Assembly (NCBI GenBank): GCA_900764695.1
Contig: CAAFOY010000002.1
Coordinates: 1 to 31,073, forward strand
Source of the DNA: Lachnospiraceae bacterium
GTDB lineage: Bacteria > Bacillota_A > Clostridia > Lachnospirales > Lachnospiraceae
Length of the DNA stretch: 31,073 nt
Direction of reading: 5' to 3'
Shown here: positions 5,678 to 13,884 of the stretch, one piece after another
How positions within the stretch are numbered: the first letter of the stretch is position 1
Layout: each line of letters starts with the position of its first letter
Notes under the pieces: model-generated
What the model was told of the DNA's origin: nothing
The model's input: the letters and a program-made list of their open reading frames with translations, nothing else
The model's database searches: none
Program-made: the position numbers and the translations under genes

Positions 5678-7195
5678 ATGGAGCTTGAACTAGACGTAGA
5701 AGATTTATTAAACAAAAGAAAAATAGAATCAGACCGAATAGAGTTTAAGACTGGGTGGAATCCTGATGATATCTACCATAGTGTCTGTGCATTCGCAAAT
5801 GATTATAATAATGATGGTGGTGGTTATATTGTTGTAGGCGTTGAAGAAGAAAATGGTGTTGCCAAGCGTCCGGTAAAAGGTTTACCTGAATATATGTTGG
5901 ATTCAATACAGAAAGATATGTTGGGGTACAATAATTTGATTTCTCCACCCTACTTTCCACAGGGGATACCAGCAGAAGTGGATGGAAAATGGATTTTTGT
6001 AATTGTTGTCAGAACAGGACAGCAGCGACCTTATAAATCACCAGAGCATGTAACAAGTAAGAAAGAAAAAAAGTACAATTATTATATTCGTTATCAGACA
6101 AGTTCTGTTAAGGCAAATAGTGAACAGGAGCGAGAACTGATTAATATGTCAGATCAAACCCCGTTTGATTGCAGATCAAACCATAAGGCAACATTTGAGG
6201 ATATTTCACCGGTGCTGTTAGAAGATCATTTGAGAAAAACCGGTAGTAAACTTGCTAAACAGGTAAGAGAACGTGGAGTTGAGGAAATACTTAATGATAT
6301 GCAGTTATTGGTTGGTTCTCCAGAACTCAGATATATTCAGAATGTGGCAATTATGATGTTCTGTGAGCATCCAGAAAAATTCTTTGGATATACTTATGTA
6401 CAGATGACCTCTTTTCCTAAAGGAAGCATTAAGAATCCAAGTATTAGTGAAGATTTTCCTAATATTACAGGTTCGGTGCCTCAGATGATTCAAGCAACAA
6501 TGGAAAGATTTCGTAATTTGATTATTCGAGAAAAGGTAATTAAAGTACCAAATCAGATGGAGGCGTTAAGGATATTCAATTATCCATATCAGGCAATCGA
6601 GGAGGCTGTTGTAAATGCTTTTTATCACAGAGATTATATGTCGTATGAGCCGATAACTATAGAAATAGAACCTGATTGTATAAACATTATGAACTTCCCG
6701 GGGATAGACAGATCTATTTCAGAAAAAACGATAGCTGAGGGAAAGAGATTTGTTTCGAGATATTATAGAAATAGACGACTTGGAGAGTTTTTAAAAGAAC
6801 TGGATTTATCAGAGGGACATTCTTCCGGCATACCAACAATACAGGAAGAACTTGAGAAGAATGGCTCACCAAGAGCGGAGTTCTTTACGGATGAAGATAG
6901 ACGAGCTATGAGAATAAGAATTCCAATCCACCCGGCATTTTTGGAAGCGGAGGATGAAGTTTTGCTGCCAGATAGCTATGAGAAAGCGACGAAAAAATCA
7001 TCAAAGAAAAAGATAGAACAATATGAAAAAATCTTAAAATTATTAAATGATGGTGAATGGCACAAAACAGCTGAAATAGCTGATGATCTGGGATTAAAGG
7101 ATACTAGGACAAAGGAATTGTTAAAGGAATTAATTGCACTTGATAAACTCATTGATAATGGAAAAACAAAAGGCAAATTATATAGATTAAAATAA
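5678..7195 (+). CDS. AlbA_2/Schlafen-type ATP-binding DNA-binding protein
   Basis: A 505-residue protein with GGAGAGGA before the ATG. Domains in order: an AlbA_2 (Schlafen AAA_4) domain at about 10-145 (ESDRIEFKTGWNP, AFANDYNNDGGGYIVVGVEE); a middle region; a GHKL-type ATPase fold (HATPase_c_4) at about 300-410 with EAVVNAFYHRDY (309-320) as the N-box and INIMNFPGI; a lysine-rich hinge (KATKKSSKKK); and a C-terminal winged helix (about 445-505). Members are annotated as transcriptional regulators or ATP-dependent DNA-binding proteins and are frequent on mobile and defence islands. The length is usual and the frame intact. A SIR2-family fragment follows 71 bases later, perhaps once part of the same unit. 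The function is not established. Confidence 0.85.
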   Translation: MELELDVEDLLNKRKIESDRIEFKTGWNPDDIYHSVCAFANDYNNDGGGYIVVGVEEENGVAKRPVKGLPEYMLDSIQKDMLGYNNLISPPYFPQGIPAEVDGKWIFVIVVRTGQQRPYKSPEHVTSKKEKKYNYYIRYQTSSVKANSEQERELINMSDQTPFDCRSNHKATFEDISPVLLEDHLRKTGSKLAKQVRERGVEEILNDMQLLVGSPELRYIQNVAIMMFCEHPEKFFGYTYVQMTSFPKGSIKNPSISEDFPNITGSVPQMIQATMERFRNLIIREKVIKVPNQMEALRIFNYPYQAIEEAVVNAFYHRDYMSYEPITIEIEPDCINIMNFPGIDRSISEKTIAEGKRFVSRYYRNRRLGEFLKELDLSEGHSSGIPTIQEELEKNGSPRAEFFTDEDRRAMRIRIPIHPAFLEAEDEVLLPDSYEKATKKSSKKKIEQYEKILKLLNDGEWHKTAEIADDLGLKDTRTKELLKELIALDKLIDNGKTKGKLYRLK

Positions 7196-7197
7196 TT

Positions 7198-7243
7198 CGT
7201 CGCTTTTTTCGTTGAAAAAGCGACGAAAAAAGCGACGAAAAAA
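7198..7243 (+). repeat. Hairpin and repeated 12-mer after the AlbA_2 gene
   Basis: CGTCGCTTTTT (7198-7208) pairs with AAAAAGCGACG (7215-7225). The 12-mer GCGACGAAAAAA occurs at 7220-7231 and 7232-7243, and also inside the preceding gene at 6986-6997. No T-run follows, so it may be a processing or attenuation hairpin between two cotranscribed genes. Confidence 0.6.
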
Positions 7244-7266
7244 GTGCACTTTGTGAGGTGAGATTG

Positions 7267-7473
7267 ATGAACAAGATTATCGAACAGATAGAAAAAATTA
7301 AGCAAATAAATTCAAATGAGAATCTTGTGATTTTTGTGGGTGCTGGAGTTTCTAAAAATTCTGGTGTGTGTTCATGGTGGGAGTTAGTTAAAGAGATTGC
7401 TGATAAAATTGGTGAAAATAAATATACATCATGCGAGATAAAAGATTTGATATGTGGAGAAGCTGACTTGTAA
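7267..7473 (+). pseudogene. SIR2-family protein, truncated to its N-terminus
   Basis: Sixty-eight codons starting at ATG 7267 with GAGGTGAG five bases upstream. The sequence NLVIFVGAGVSKNSGVCSWW then ELVKEIADKIG is the start of a SIR2-like NAD-binding domain (the GAG-S motif of the first Rossmann loop). Intact members have several hundred residues. Prokaryotic relatives are NADases in anti-phage systems such as Thoeris- or DSR-type proteins. The frame ends at 7471-7473, exactly where the repeat-rich end of the IS30 element begins, and no continuation is found beyond the element. The gene was cut by insertion and the rest was lost. Confidence 0.75.
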
Positions 7474-9165
7474 AAGTAAATTCCGTGTGAAAGACTAAAT
7501 TCCACCCACTGTTAAAAATCAACCTAAATTTAAAAGTTTTTGGTTGAATAAAGGGTAATAAGTGTTAAAATTTAAGTACATTTTTCTTTAAATCTGAAAA
7601 TCAAGGCATAGGAAACAGACCTCTGGAATTCTTGTGTGAAAGATTAAATTCCACAGGTCGGTGTGAGAAATGTGAAATTTGTGGCTCTGATGACGGGATT
7701 TATAAAAATGTTATTTTAGCAGCTTTGGTGTGAGGATTACATCATCAGGTGGGATGTATTTAAGCTGCAGGGCCCGGAGAATCTCCGGGCCAAATTTTTC
7801 AAGTGATGCCTGATATGGTGTTTTACCATTCAATCCTTCCCTCACATAAGAATTGATGTGATTAACACATTTCTTTATGTCCCATTGTGTAAGATGCGTG
7901 AAAACGGTTCCTTTTGGGATAATCATTCTCAACAGGGTATGTGCTTCCTCAATGCCCCCCTTCTGATTACTTCTCATGGGATCACAGTAATAAATACTCA
8001 TGCGTTCAATGCCGTTAATACCCGTTTCAAGCGATATCGGGTCGCTGAATTCACTGCCACGGTCAGTCAGGTATTGAAAACGGATAGAAAGTCATATGTG
8101 CCAAGAGCCCTCTCCAGTTCGTTAATGGCAACCTTAACAGCTCCTTCAGTACAACGATTTAGGAGTCTGGCAATAAACAGTTGTGTTTCAGGAATGTAAA
8201 AAGTCAGAATACATTTATTGGAACCTTTAGCCGAAATAACAGTATCCATTTCACAGAAATAATCAGGATTCAGTTGCTTAAAATCAGCATAAGTTCTTCC
8301 GACGAAAACTTCCCTGTTTTTGATTGAAGGTTTGGAATCATCTTTTCGTAACTTAAACTTGACCTTACGTTTTAAATCAATGTTTCTGGTGAGAAGAACA
8401 CCCTGTTCAATGTAGTTGTAAAGTGTTTTCACACTGATGCCCAGTTCCGGATGGTCGGTGACAATTACATATGGAGACTGTCCCTGTTCTATCAGAGGTG
8501 CAACCACGGCATTCATTTGAAGAGCCTGATGTTTTGTGAGATTTACACCGGTTCTTGAAGAAGTACGGAGTTCCTCATATTTTCGTTGTGCAAAAACAGC
8601 ATCATAGCGATATTTATGCGGAACGCTACAGCGATGGAGTGGTTTATCACAACCATTGCAAACGTAAGGAGCCCGGTCCACTCGCAAACAGGATTCCTTT
8701 ACGAAAGATTTGCATACCTGATTACATTTATTGCATGATGAACACTTAATGTCACAGAGGATAATCTTTTCACATACATTTGTCCGTTTGCACCTAAATC
8801 TCCTGGTGCAAAAGTTGTGTGGATTATTAAATATCCGTTTGGGTTGGATGTCATCAACCCGGTGAAGACGGATTTCTTTTGAAATGGTAGTCGGATCCTT
8901 ACAAAGATATTTGGCAATCTCCTTGAAGGAAAGACCTTCATTTAGAGAGTCTTCAATAATTTTACGGTCATCTAAAGTTAAGTGTTTCTGGTTTCCCGGT
9001 ATAAGGTTAGACATATGTACCTCCTTCTACCGTCATCAGAGAGCATGGAACAAGCATACAAGGGTAAAGATAAATATGCAAATGAATAGAATAAAATGGT
9101 GCGAAAGATTAAATTCCACTTATGTAAAAGTAAAATCCACTGTGAAATGGAAGAGTGGAATTTAA
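7474..9165 (-). mobile_element. IS30-family insertion sequence, decayed
   Basis: A minus-strand IS30-type transposase gene with about 240 bases on its 3' side and 150 on its 5' side. The block is bounded by copies of a GTGYGAAAGAYTAAATTCCAC motif (7485-7505, 7634-7654, 9099-9119) and GTAAAAGTAAAWTCC (7470-7484, 9124-9138), all in plus orientation. One inverted copy of the core, GTGGAATTTA, is at 9155-9164. The exact ends and any target duplication could not be fixed. It truncates the SIR2 gene on its left. The element is probably immobile because its transposase is frameshifted. Confidence 0.75.
7711..9014 (-). pseudogene. IS30-family transposase, frameshifted
   Basis: The N-terminal part (9014 to about 8080) has the IS30 helix-turn-helix (LTLDDRKIIEDSLNEGLSFK, EIAKYLCKDPTTISKEI), a Cys-rich segment and the first catalytic Asp in YFCEMDTV. 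The frame then stops after SVFNT at 8067. In the next frame the protein continues at once with QYLTDRGSEFSD (second catalytic Asp), DPMRSNQKGGIEEAHT (catalytic Glu) and the usual end to 7711. Adding one A:T pair to the AAAA run at 8077-8080 restores one frame. IS30 transposases are normally a single frame, so this is most simply an inactivating deletion or a sequencing error. A hairpin GGCCCGGAGA/TCTCCGGGCC (7771-7791) lies in its 3' part. Confidence 0.85.
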
Positions 9166-9190
9166 AATTTTAATTTTGGATGAGCCTATA

Positions 9191-9236
9191 ATTCTAAAAA
9201 ATTAGAATACAAAGTTAATCTGGTAAATGCTATAAT
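9191..9236 (+). promoter_or_regulatory. Extended -10 promoter with overlapping inverted repeat
   Basis: TGCTATAAT (9228-9236) is a consensus extended -10 element, 48 bases before the protease ATG. The -35 region is poor, but the inverted repeat ATTCTAA-AAAA-TTAGAAT (9191-9208) ends on it, a position suited to an activator or repressor. Confidence 0.5.
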
Positions 9237-9284
9237 GAATATATAATTAAGGTGTAAAAGAATAAATGATTAAAAGGAGATTTT

Positions 9285-12200
9285 ATGAAAAAAGGGTTTA
9301 GTATAATCATGGCGTTTGTTACGGTTATGACAATGCTTTTTAGTGGCGCAACTTTTGCTGATGATACGAATGAAAATACAGAAAATAAAACAAAAGAAAG
9401 TAATTTTACAAATCTTATAGTATTTGCAAGATTTTTAGATGAAGATGAATTTATAGATAATTCTTATAATGGGGAATCTGTTAGAAAAATTACAGATAAT
9501 ACTTATAACAGTGCATATTTTAATGTTTCGGATTATTATGAAATTGCGTCAAGGGGAAGTCTTAAGATAAATAGCGTGTATTTGTTTAATAAAGGTGGTT
9601 CAGTGCAGTTATCTCATACAAGAGGATACTATGCAGAGTATAGTGAAGAGAATCCTGAAGGTTACAGGGACAACGGAGAGAGAGCAGAGCGTATGTACGA
9701 ATTAAAAACAGACTGGTCTGAATCTATAAACAGAGCTATATCGGCGGGTAATGTGATTACAAATTATGATGGTACAAAAAAGTACAACTTTTCTGAACTT
9801 GATAAAAACAATGATGGGGTAATCGATGCAATCACCATTATTTATAAAAATACAACTCAGAGTATCTCTGTGGGTTGGTCCTCACCTTTGTGGAATTATA
9901 AGGATTATGCAGATTACGTAAAAATAAATGCAGATGGAAAAACAATTACAAGTAAAAACTATGTACAGGTGACAAATTCTTATAATTATTTATACAAGGA
10001 TAATCGGGAAAACGTGATTTTGCCTATGGCAGTGGCGACTCATGAAATGGGGCACATTTTAGGATTTAAGGATTTGTACAATAGCTCAAATAGTTCGCCG
10101 GTATATTATATGTCTGCAATGGCAAAGCATACGTCACCTGTGCCACAGTTTATATCTGTAAAAGAAAGAGAAGCAAAGGGGTGGCTTACATCTGACAATG
10201 TTAAAACAATTTATCAAAATGGACAGTATACCTTAAAGGAAGCATCGACTAGAGAAGATTCACAGATAGTCGGATACAAATTAAATTTAAAAGGAACCGA
10301 TAAAACACTGTACTTAGAATATAGAAATTTTGGAACAGGTGGTAATAAGTATGATTGTCAGTCAAAAGAATTGTATAAAACAGATGGAACGAAGCTAAAA
10401 GGATTGACAATTGGTTCAGGACTTGTTTGTTATTTGGTGGACAAAGACACAAAATTCCCAAACAATATGGGATGCGTTGCAGGAAAGTGGAATTATGAAA
10501 CATTAGGTGGCACATATGCAACAAAATCTGACGCACCATTAAAACTGAATCAGAGCTTGGAAATAACTGATGATATGCATGTTGAAGTCACAAATATAAC
10601 TGATAATCAATTAACATTTAAAATAGAAGGTGATTTTGAAGAACAACAGACTGAAACTAAAGAGATATCAGACAGGGAAAAATATGATGGAAGGGACGAT
10701 GGCATAGTAACACCTGTAAAAGATCAGGGAGATACCAATTTGTGTTGGGCATATTCAAGCATTGCAGCAGCAGAATCATCCATTTTGAAAAGTGGAATTG
10801 ATCCTACAGTAACAAAAGATACATTATCATTAAATCCGATGGCGGCAGCTTATAGAGTTTTTAAGAGAGAAAGCGATCCATTGGGAAATACAGATGGAGA
10901 CTGGCAATCAGTAAATTATTTGATGCAGTCAGGAGACCCACTAAAAATTGCCAAGTTATATTCAATGTGGTGGGCACCGGTATCGGGTAATGTGGTTACG
11001 ACAAACCCATATGAAAATCCATCATATAGATTTGAAAATGCAATTTATATACCTGAAAACAAATCAAATCCGGAAGAATACATTAGGTCAATAAAAAAAG
11101 CCATAGCAAAATATGGGGCAGTAACATTTCAGTACAACAATGCAAGAGAAACATTATACTACAATCCAAAGAATGAACATAGCAGTACAATTTCTCCACA
11201 TGCATGCACAATCATTGGCTGGGATGACAATATCCCATCAGACAAATTTGTGCCAAATGGTGCTACCCAAAAGGGTGGCTGGCTTGTAAAAAACAGTTAC
11301 AAATCATTGGAGTATTTTTGGCTGTCATATGACAATACAAGCAGTTGTTCTTATGCATTTTCATTTGCACCAAAGGACAAGTATGGCTTTAATTATTACT
11401 ATGATGGAAGCATGGACGATTTCCCATTAAGAAAAGATAAGTCAGTGGCAAATGTGTTTAAAGCAAAAAAATCTGATGATTTAAAAGATGAATATATAAA
11501 AGCAGTAAATGTAGCTATTGGTGGTGAAAATGTAACCGCTAAAGTGGAGATATATAAAAATGTAGATTATCCTTATGGTGGACAGGACAATGTACCAGTT
11601 TCAGGTGGTTATCTGGCAAATACTACAACAGCATATTTTGAAAATAGCGGATATGTAACAATAGAACTGAATCAGCCGGTAAAAATCGAAAAAGACCAAT
11701 GGTTCTCTGCAATAGTAAGTGTTTCAAATGAAAAGGGCGACGCCAAAATAATGACTTCATATAAAAATGGCAGGGAAATGTCATATATAAACAACGGTAG
11801 TGGATGGACACAACTTAAAAATTATGTAGGAAGAATAAAGGTATACACAAAATTGGAGAACAAAGTGGAAAATCCAACTGTAGAAGCGCCTACAACGGAA
11901 GCACTAACAACGGAAGTGACAACTACATCAGAGCCAACAACAGAAGCACCAACCACAGCGGAAGTGACAACAACATCAGAGCCTACAACGGAAGCACCAA
12001 CCACAGCGGAAGTGACAACAACACTAAAGCCAACAACGGAAGTGACAACTACATTAGAACCAACAACTGAGAAACAAACTGAGACAACTGTCACAGTAGA
12101 ACCCACAACTGAAATATTGACTACAGAAAATACAACATCAGAAACTACTGTAGAAAATCAAACAACTGACGAAACAACATCAGAAAAAGAATCAACTACA

Positions 12201-12572
12201 ACTTTTGGACAAGTTGTAACAAAGGAAAATGAACCAACAACTAACGGAAAAACTACAACTCGTGTTGACGGTGTAAATAAAAAGAGTTTAAAGCAAACAA
12301 AAATTCTAAAAGTAAAAAAATTTAAAAATAGAAAAGTGAGAATTACTTTTAAAAAGGTAAGTAAGGCTAAAATATATCGGATACAGTATTCAACTGACAG
12401 AAAATTTAAGAAAAACGTAAGAACAAAACGTACAGGAAAAAATACATATCTGTTAAGAAAATTACGTGTTAGAAAAAGATATTATGTAAGAGTGAGAGCA
12501 ATAGTTGGAAAAGACAAAGGCAAATGGAGTAGTGTAAAATCTTTTAAAGTGAGTAAGCGGTTTTATAAGTAA
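9285..12572 (+). CDS. Secreted dual protease: M6-like metalloprotease fused to papain-like C1A protease
   Basis: A 1095-residue protein with AAAAGGAGA before the ATG and a signal peptide (1-25). First is a zinc protease with HEMGHILGFKDLY: His253, Glu254, His257 and probably Asp263, the M6-type site. Next is a papain-fold domain, VTPVKDQGDTNLCWAYSS, with Gln481, Cys487, His639 (PHACTIIGWDD) and Asn670 (GWLVKNSY), so all catalytic residues are present. A lectin-like beta domain of the kind that follows bacterial C1A proteases is at about 700-855. A Thr/Pro/Glu-rich linker (about 865-995, partly a 48-bp DNA repeat) and a basic fibronectin-III-like end (about 1005-1095) follow. There is no LPXTG or membrane anchor; the basic end may hold it to the wall. 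It likely cuts extracellular proteins. Two complete, unrelated proteases in one chain is unusual. Confidence 0.88.
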   Translation: MKKGFSIIMAFVTVMTMLFSGATFADDTNENTENKTKESNFTNLIVFARFLDEDEFIDNSYNGESVRKITDNTYNSAYFNVSDYYEIASRGSLKINSVYLFNKGGSVQLSHTRGYYAEYSEENPEGYRDNGERAERMYELKTDWSESINRAISAGNVITNYDGTKKYNFSELDKNNDGVIDAITIIYKNTTQSISVGWSSPLWNYKDYADYVKINADGKTITSKNYVQVTNSYNYLYKDNRENVILPMAVATHEMGHILGFKDLYNSSNSSPVYYMSAMAKHTSPVPQFISVKEREAKGWLTSDNVKTIYQNGQYTLKEASTREDSQIVGYKLNLKGTDKTLYLEYRNFGTGGNKYDCQSKELYKTDGTKLKGLTIGSGLVCYLVDKDTKFPNNMGCVAGKWNYETLGGTYATKSDAPLKLNQSLEITDDMHVEVTNITDNQLTFKIEGDFEEQQTETKEISDREKYDGRDDGIVTPVKDQGDTNLCWAYSSIAAAESSILKSGIDPTVTKDTLSLNPMAAAYRVFKRESDPLGNTDGDWQSVNYLMQSGDPLKIAKLYSMWWAPVSGNVVTTNPYENPSYRFENAIYIPENKSNPEEYIRSIKKAIAKYGAVTFQYNNARETLYYNPKNEHSSTISPHACTIIGWDDNIPSDKFVPNGATQKGGWLVKNSYKSLEYFWLSYDNTSSCSYAFSFAPKDKYGFNYYYDGSMDDFPLRKDKSVANVFKAKKSDDLKDEYIKAVNVAIGGENVTAKVEIYKNVDYPYGGQDNVPVSGGYLANTTTAYFENSGYVTIELNQPVKIEKDQWFSAIVSVSNEKGDAKIMTSYKNGREMSYINNGSGWTQLKNYVGRIKVYTKLENKVENPTVEAPTTEALTTEVTTTSEPTTEAPTTAEVTTTSEPTTEAPTTAEVTTTLKPTTEVTTTLEPTTEKQTETTVTVEPTTEILTTENTTSETTVENQTTDETTSEKESTTTFGQVVTKENEPTTNGKTTTRVDGVNKKSLKQTKILKVKKFKNRKVRITFKKVSKAKIYRIQYSTDRKFKKNVRTKRTGKNTYLLRKLRVRKRYYVRVRAIVGKDKGKWSSVKSFKVSKRFYK
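11931..12030 (+). repeat. 48-bp coding tandem repeat in the Thr-rich linker
   Basis: Near-identical 48-bp units start at 11931 and 11979, with a third partial and shortened unit after 12026. They encode EPTTEAPTTAEVTTTS. Such repeats expand and contract, so linker length probably varies between strains. Confidence 0.75.
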
Positions 12573-12600
12573 TTGACAGTTATTCCATATTTGTTATAAT
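12573..12600 (+). promoter_or_regulatory. Consensus sigma-A promoter
   Basis: TTGACA (12573-12578), a 16-base spacer and TATAAT (12595-12600), starting at the base after the protease stop. It originally may have served the MATE gene whose remnant follows; now the first intact gene downstream is the acetyltransferase at 12821. It overlaps codons that look like the MATE N-terminus, so part of the match may be chance. Confidence 0.6.
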
Positions 12601-12784
12601 ACCGTCACTTGATAGCGCAATGGTAATGTCAATTTACACACTTACAGATGCAATTGTAATTGGACAGGGAGTTGGGGCTAACGCCCTTGCGACACTTGCA
12701 TCAGGGCTTATGGGCTGTAATGCCGGTGGTGGAAGTTTTGGTGTTAGGGTGGAGTGTAGTGTTTTTGAAAAATATAAAGTATAA
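12590..12784 (+). pseudogene. MATE-family efflux transporter, N-terminal remnant
   Basis: The plus-strand frame reads FVIIPSLDSAMVMSIYTL then TDAIVIGQGVGANALATLA. It matches the start of MATE multidrug transporters, where the first membrane helix ends in a Y..D.IFIGQGVG-like motif. After about 35 recognisable residues it changes to unrelated sequence and stops at 12782-12784, so some 400 residues are missing. A methionine at 12620 could still start a 54-residue peptide, but no ribosome site precedes it. Confidence 0.65.
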
Positions 12785-12820
12785 TACAAAATAATAAATT
12801 TCTAGCTAAGGAGACCAACT

Positions 12821-13438
12821 ATGTCAGAAATTCAGAATACACAAAATAATATGGATAAAGCTCTTGCGAGGATTACTTCTATGGAACCATATCATTGCAA
12901 TCCATTTGATAATCCGCCGGAATTAAGACGAAGAGCGGAAAGATTATTAAAAGAAATTGAAAGTCTAAATGAAGATGAAGTTGCAAAGAAAGAAAAAATT
13001 ATGGAAGAACTTTTCGGAACGTATAATAAGCTTGCGTTTCCGGGACTAGGATTTAAATGTGATTTTGGATTGAATATTCATTTTCACGGACTTGCAGTTA
13101 TAAATTATAATGTGGTGATGCTTGATACATCACCTATAAATATCGGGCATGGAGCGTTTATAGGACCGGGGGTATGTCTTGCATGTGCGGGGCATGCCAT
13201 TCATCCGTCCCAGAGAAGCAACGTTCTTACCAGTGCGCCGATTACGCTTGAAGAAGATGTATGGTTAGGAGCAAATGTAACTGTATTAGGTGGAGTGACA
13301 ATAGGAAAAGGAAGTGTAATTGGAGCAGGAAGTGTTGTGACAAAGGATATACCGGCAGGAGTTATTGCTGTGGGAAATCCATGCAAAGTTAAAAGAAAAA
13401 TTACAGATAAAGATATATTTGATGATATACAAATATAA
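12821..13438 (+). CDS. Sugar O-acetyltransferase, maltose/galactoside acetyltransferase type
   Basis: A 205-residue hexapeptide-repeat enzyme of the Maa/LacA/NodL family, with AAGGAGA before the ATG. The N-terminal Mac domain has NPFDNPPELRRRAERLL, and CDFGLNIHFH lines the acceptor site. The left-handed beta helix has IGHGAFIGPGV, CAGHAIHP (catalytic His, probably His125), EDVWLGANVTVLGGVTIGKG, SVIGAGSVVTKDIPAG and GNPCKVKRK. These enzymes move acetyl from acetyl-CoA to a sugar 6-hydroxyl in the cytoplasm, and relatives act in cell-surface glycan decoration. It is a single gene between the MATE remnant and its own terminator. The family is certain; the sugar acceptor is not. Confidence 0.9.
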   Translation: MSEIQNTQNNMDKALARITSMEPYHCNPFDNPPELRRRAERLLKEIESLNEDEVAKKEKIMEELFGTYNKLAFPGLGFKCDFGLNIHFHGLAVINYNVVMLDTSPINIGHGAFIGPGVCLACAGHAIHPSQRSNVLTSAPITLEEDVWLGANVTVLGGVTIGKGSVIGAGSVVTKDIPAGVIAVGNPCKVKRKITDKDIFDDIQI

Positions 13439-13455
13439 TGATATTAGATAAATGC

Positions 13456-13520
13456 TACAGTAGTAAGAAAAGTGTCTGTCAAATTTGTGGATAGACATTA
13501 TTTTTACTACTGTATTTTTT
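13456..13520 (+). terminator. Terminator after the acetyltransferase
   Basis: TACAGTAGTA (13456-13465) pairs with TACTACTGTA (13505-13514); an inner imperfect stem forms from GTGTCTGTC and GGATAGACAT. A run of T follows. It is long and probably works in both directions. Confidence 0.85.
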
Positions 13521-13671
13521 TTGTTATCTGTGTGCCATTTTATTTCAAAATTAAAATCGATTCAATTTAGAAAAGCCCCATTTTATGGAATTATTTAATA
13601 GGCATTAAAATATGGTAAAATTATTCTATATATATTGAGCGGGAATTTAATTAATAACATGAAATTTTAGA

Positions 13672-13803
13672 GATAAATTTATGTAACAAAGAAAAAATTA
13701 CATCTCTACGATAAATTTATGTAATAAGGATAAGTTTATACTTTTGTATTAATTTGTGTTACAGAGACGAATTTATATCTCTTGGATATATTTATGTCTA
13801 ACG
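13672..13803. repeat. Degenerate 19-bp tandem array upstream of the cohesin gene
   Basis: Seven head-to-tail units start at 13672, 13691, 13710, 13729, 13748, 13766 and 13785 (six of 19 bp, one of 18). Consensus is about GATAAATTTATGTNA. Units at 13672, 13710 and 13785 are the clearest; those at 13691 and 13748 are worn. The array ends 81 bases before the TTG start of the cohesin gene. It lies in a 365-base gene-free stretch (13520-13884) that shows nothing else I can support. It resembles iterons or a multi-site regulator platform. Confidence 0.6.
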
Positions 13804-13884
13804 TTTTTTGTTATACGATGGGTGGCAAAATGCCTCACAAAATGTTACGGGGAAAATTAAATAAAAAATTAGGCAGGTGATAGT

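Noticed and set aside
8067..8090. Programmed frameshift in the IS30 transposase
   Set aside because: IS30 transposases are normally one frame, and the run is only four A with no clear slippery heptamer or downstream structure; a simple deletion is more likely.
11822..12106. Minus-strand frame rich in Val/Ser opposite the protease linker
   Set aside because: It is the antisense of the Thr/Pro repeat; repetitive codons keep the opposite frame open.
9285..12572. Protease as part of the cohesin-dockerin system
   Set aside because: It has neither a cohesin nor a dockerin, and two transcription units lie between it and the cohesin gene; only proximity links them.
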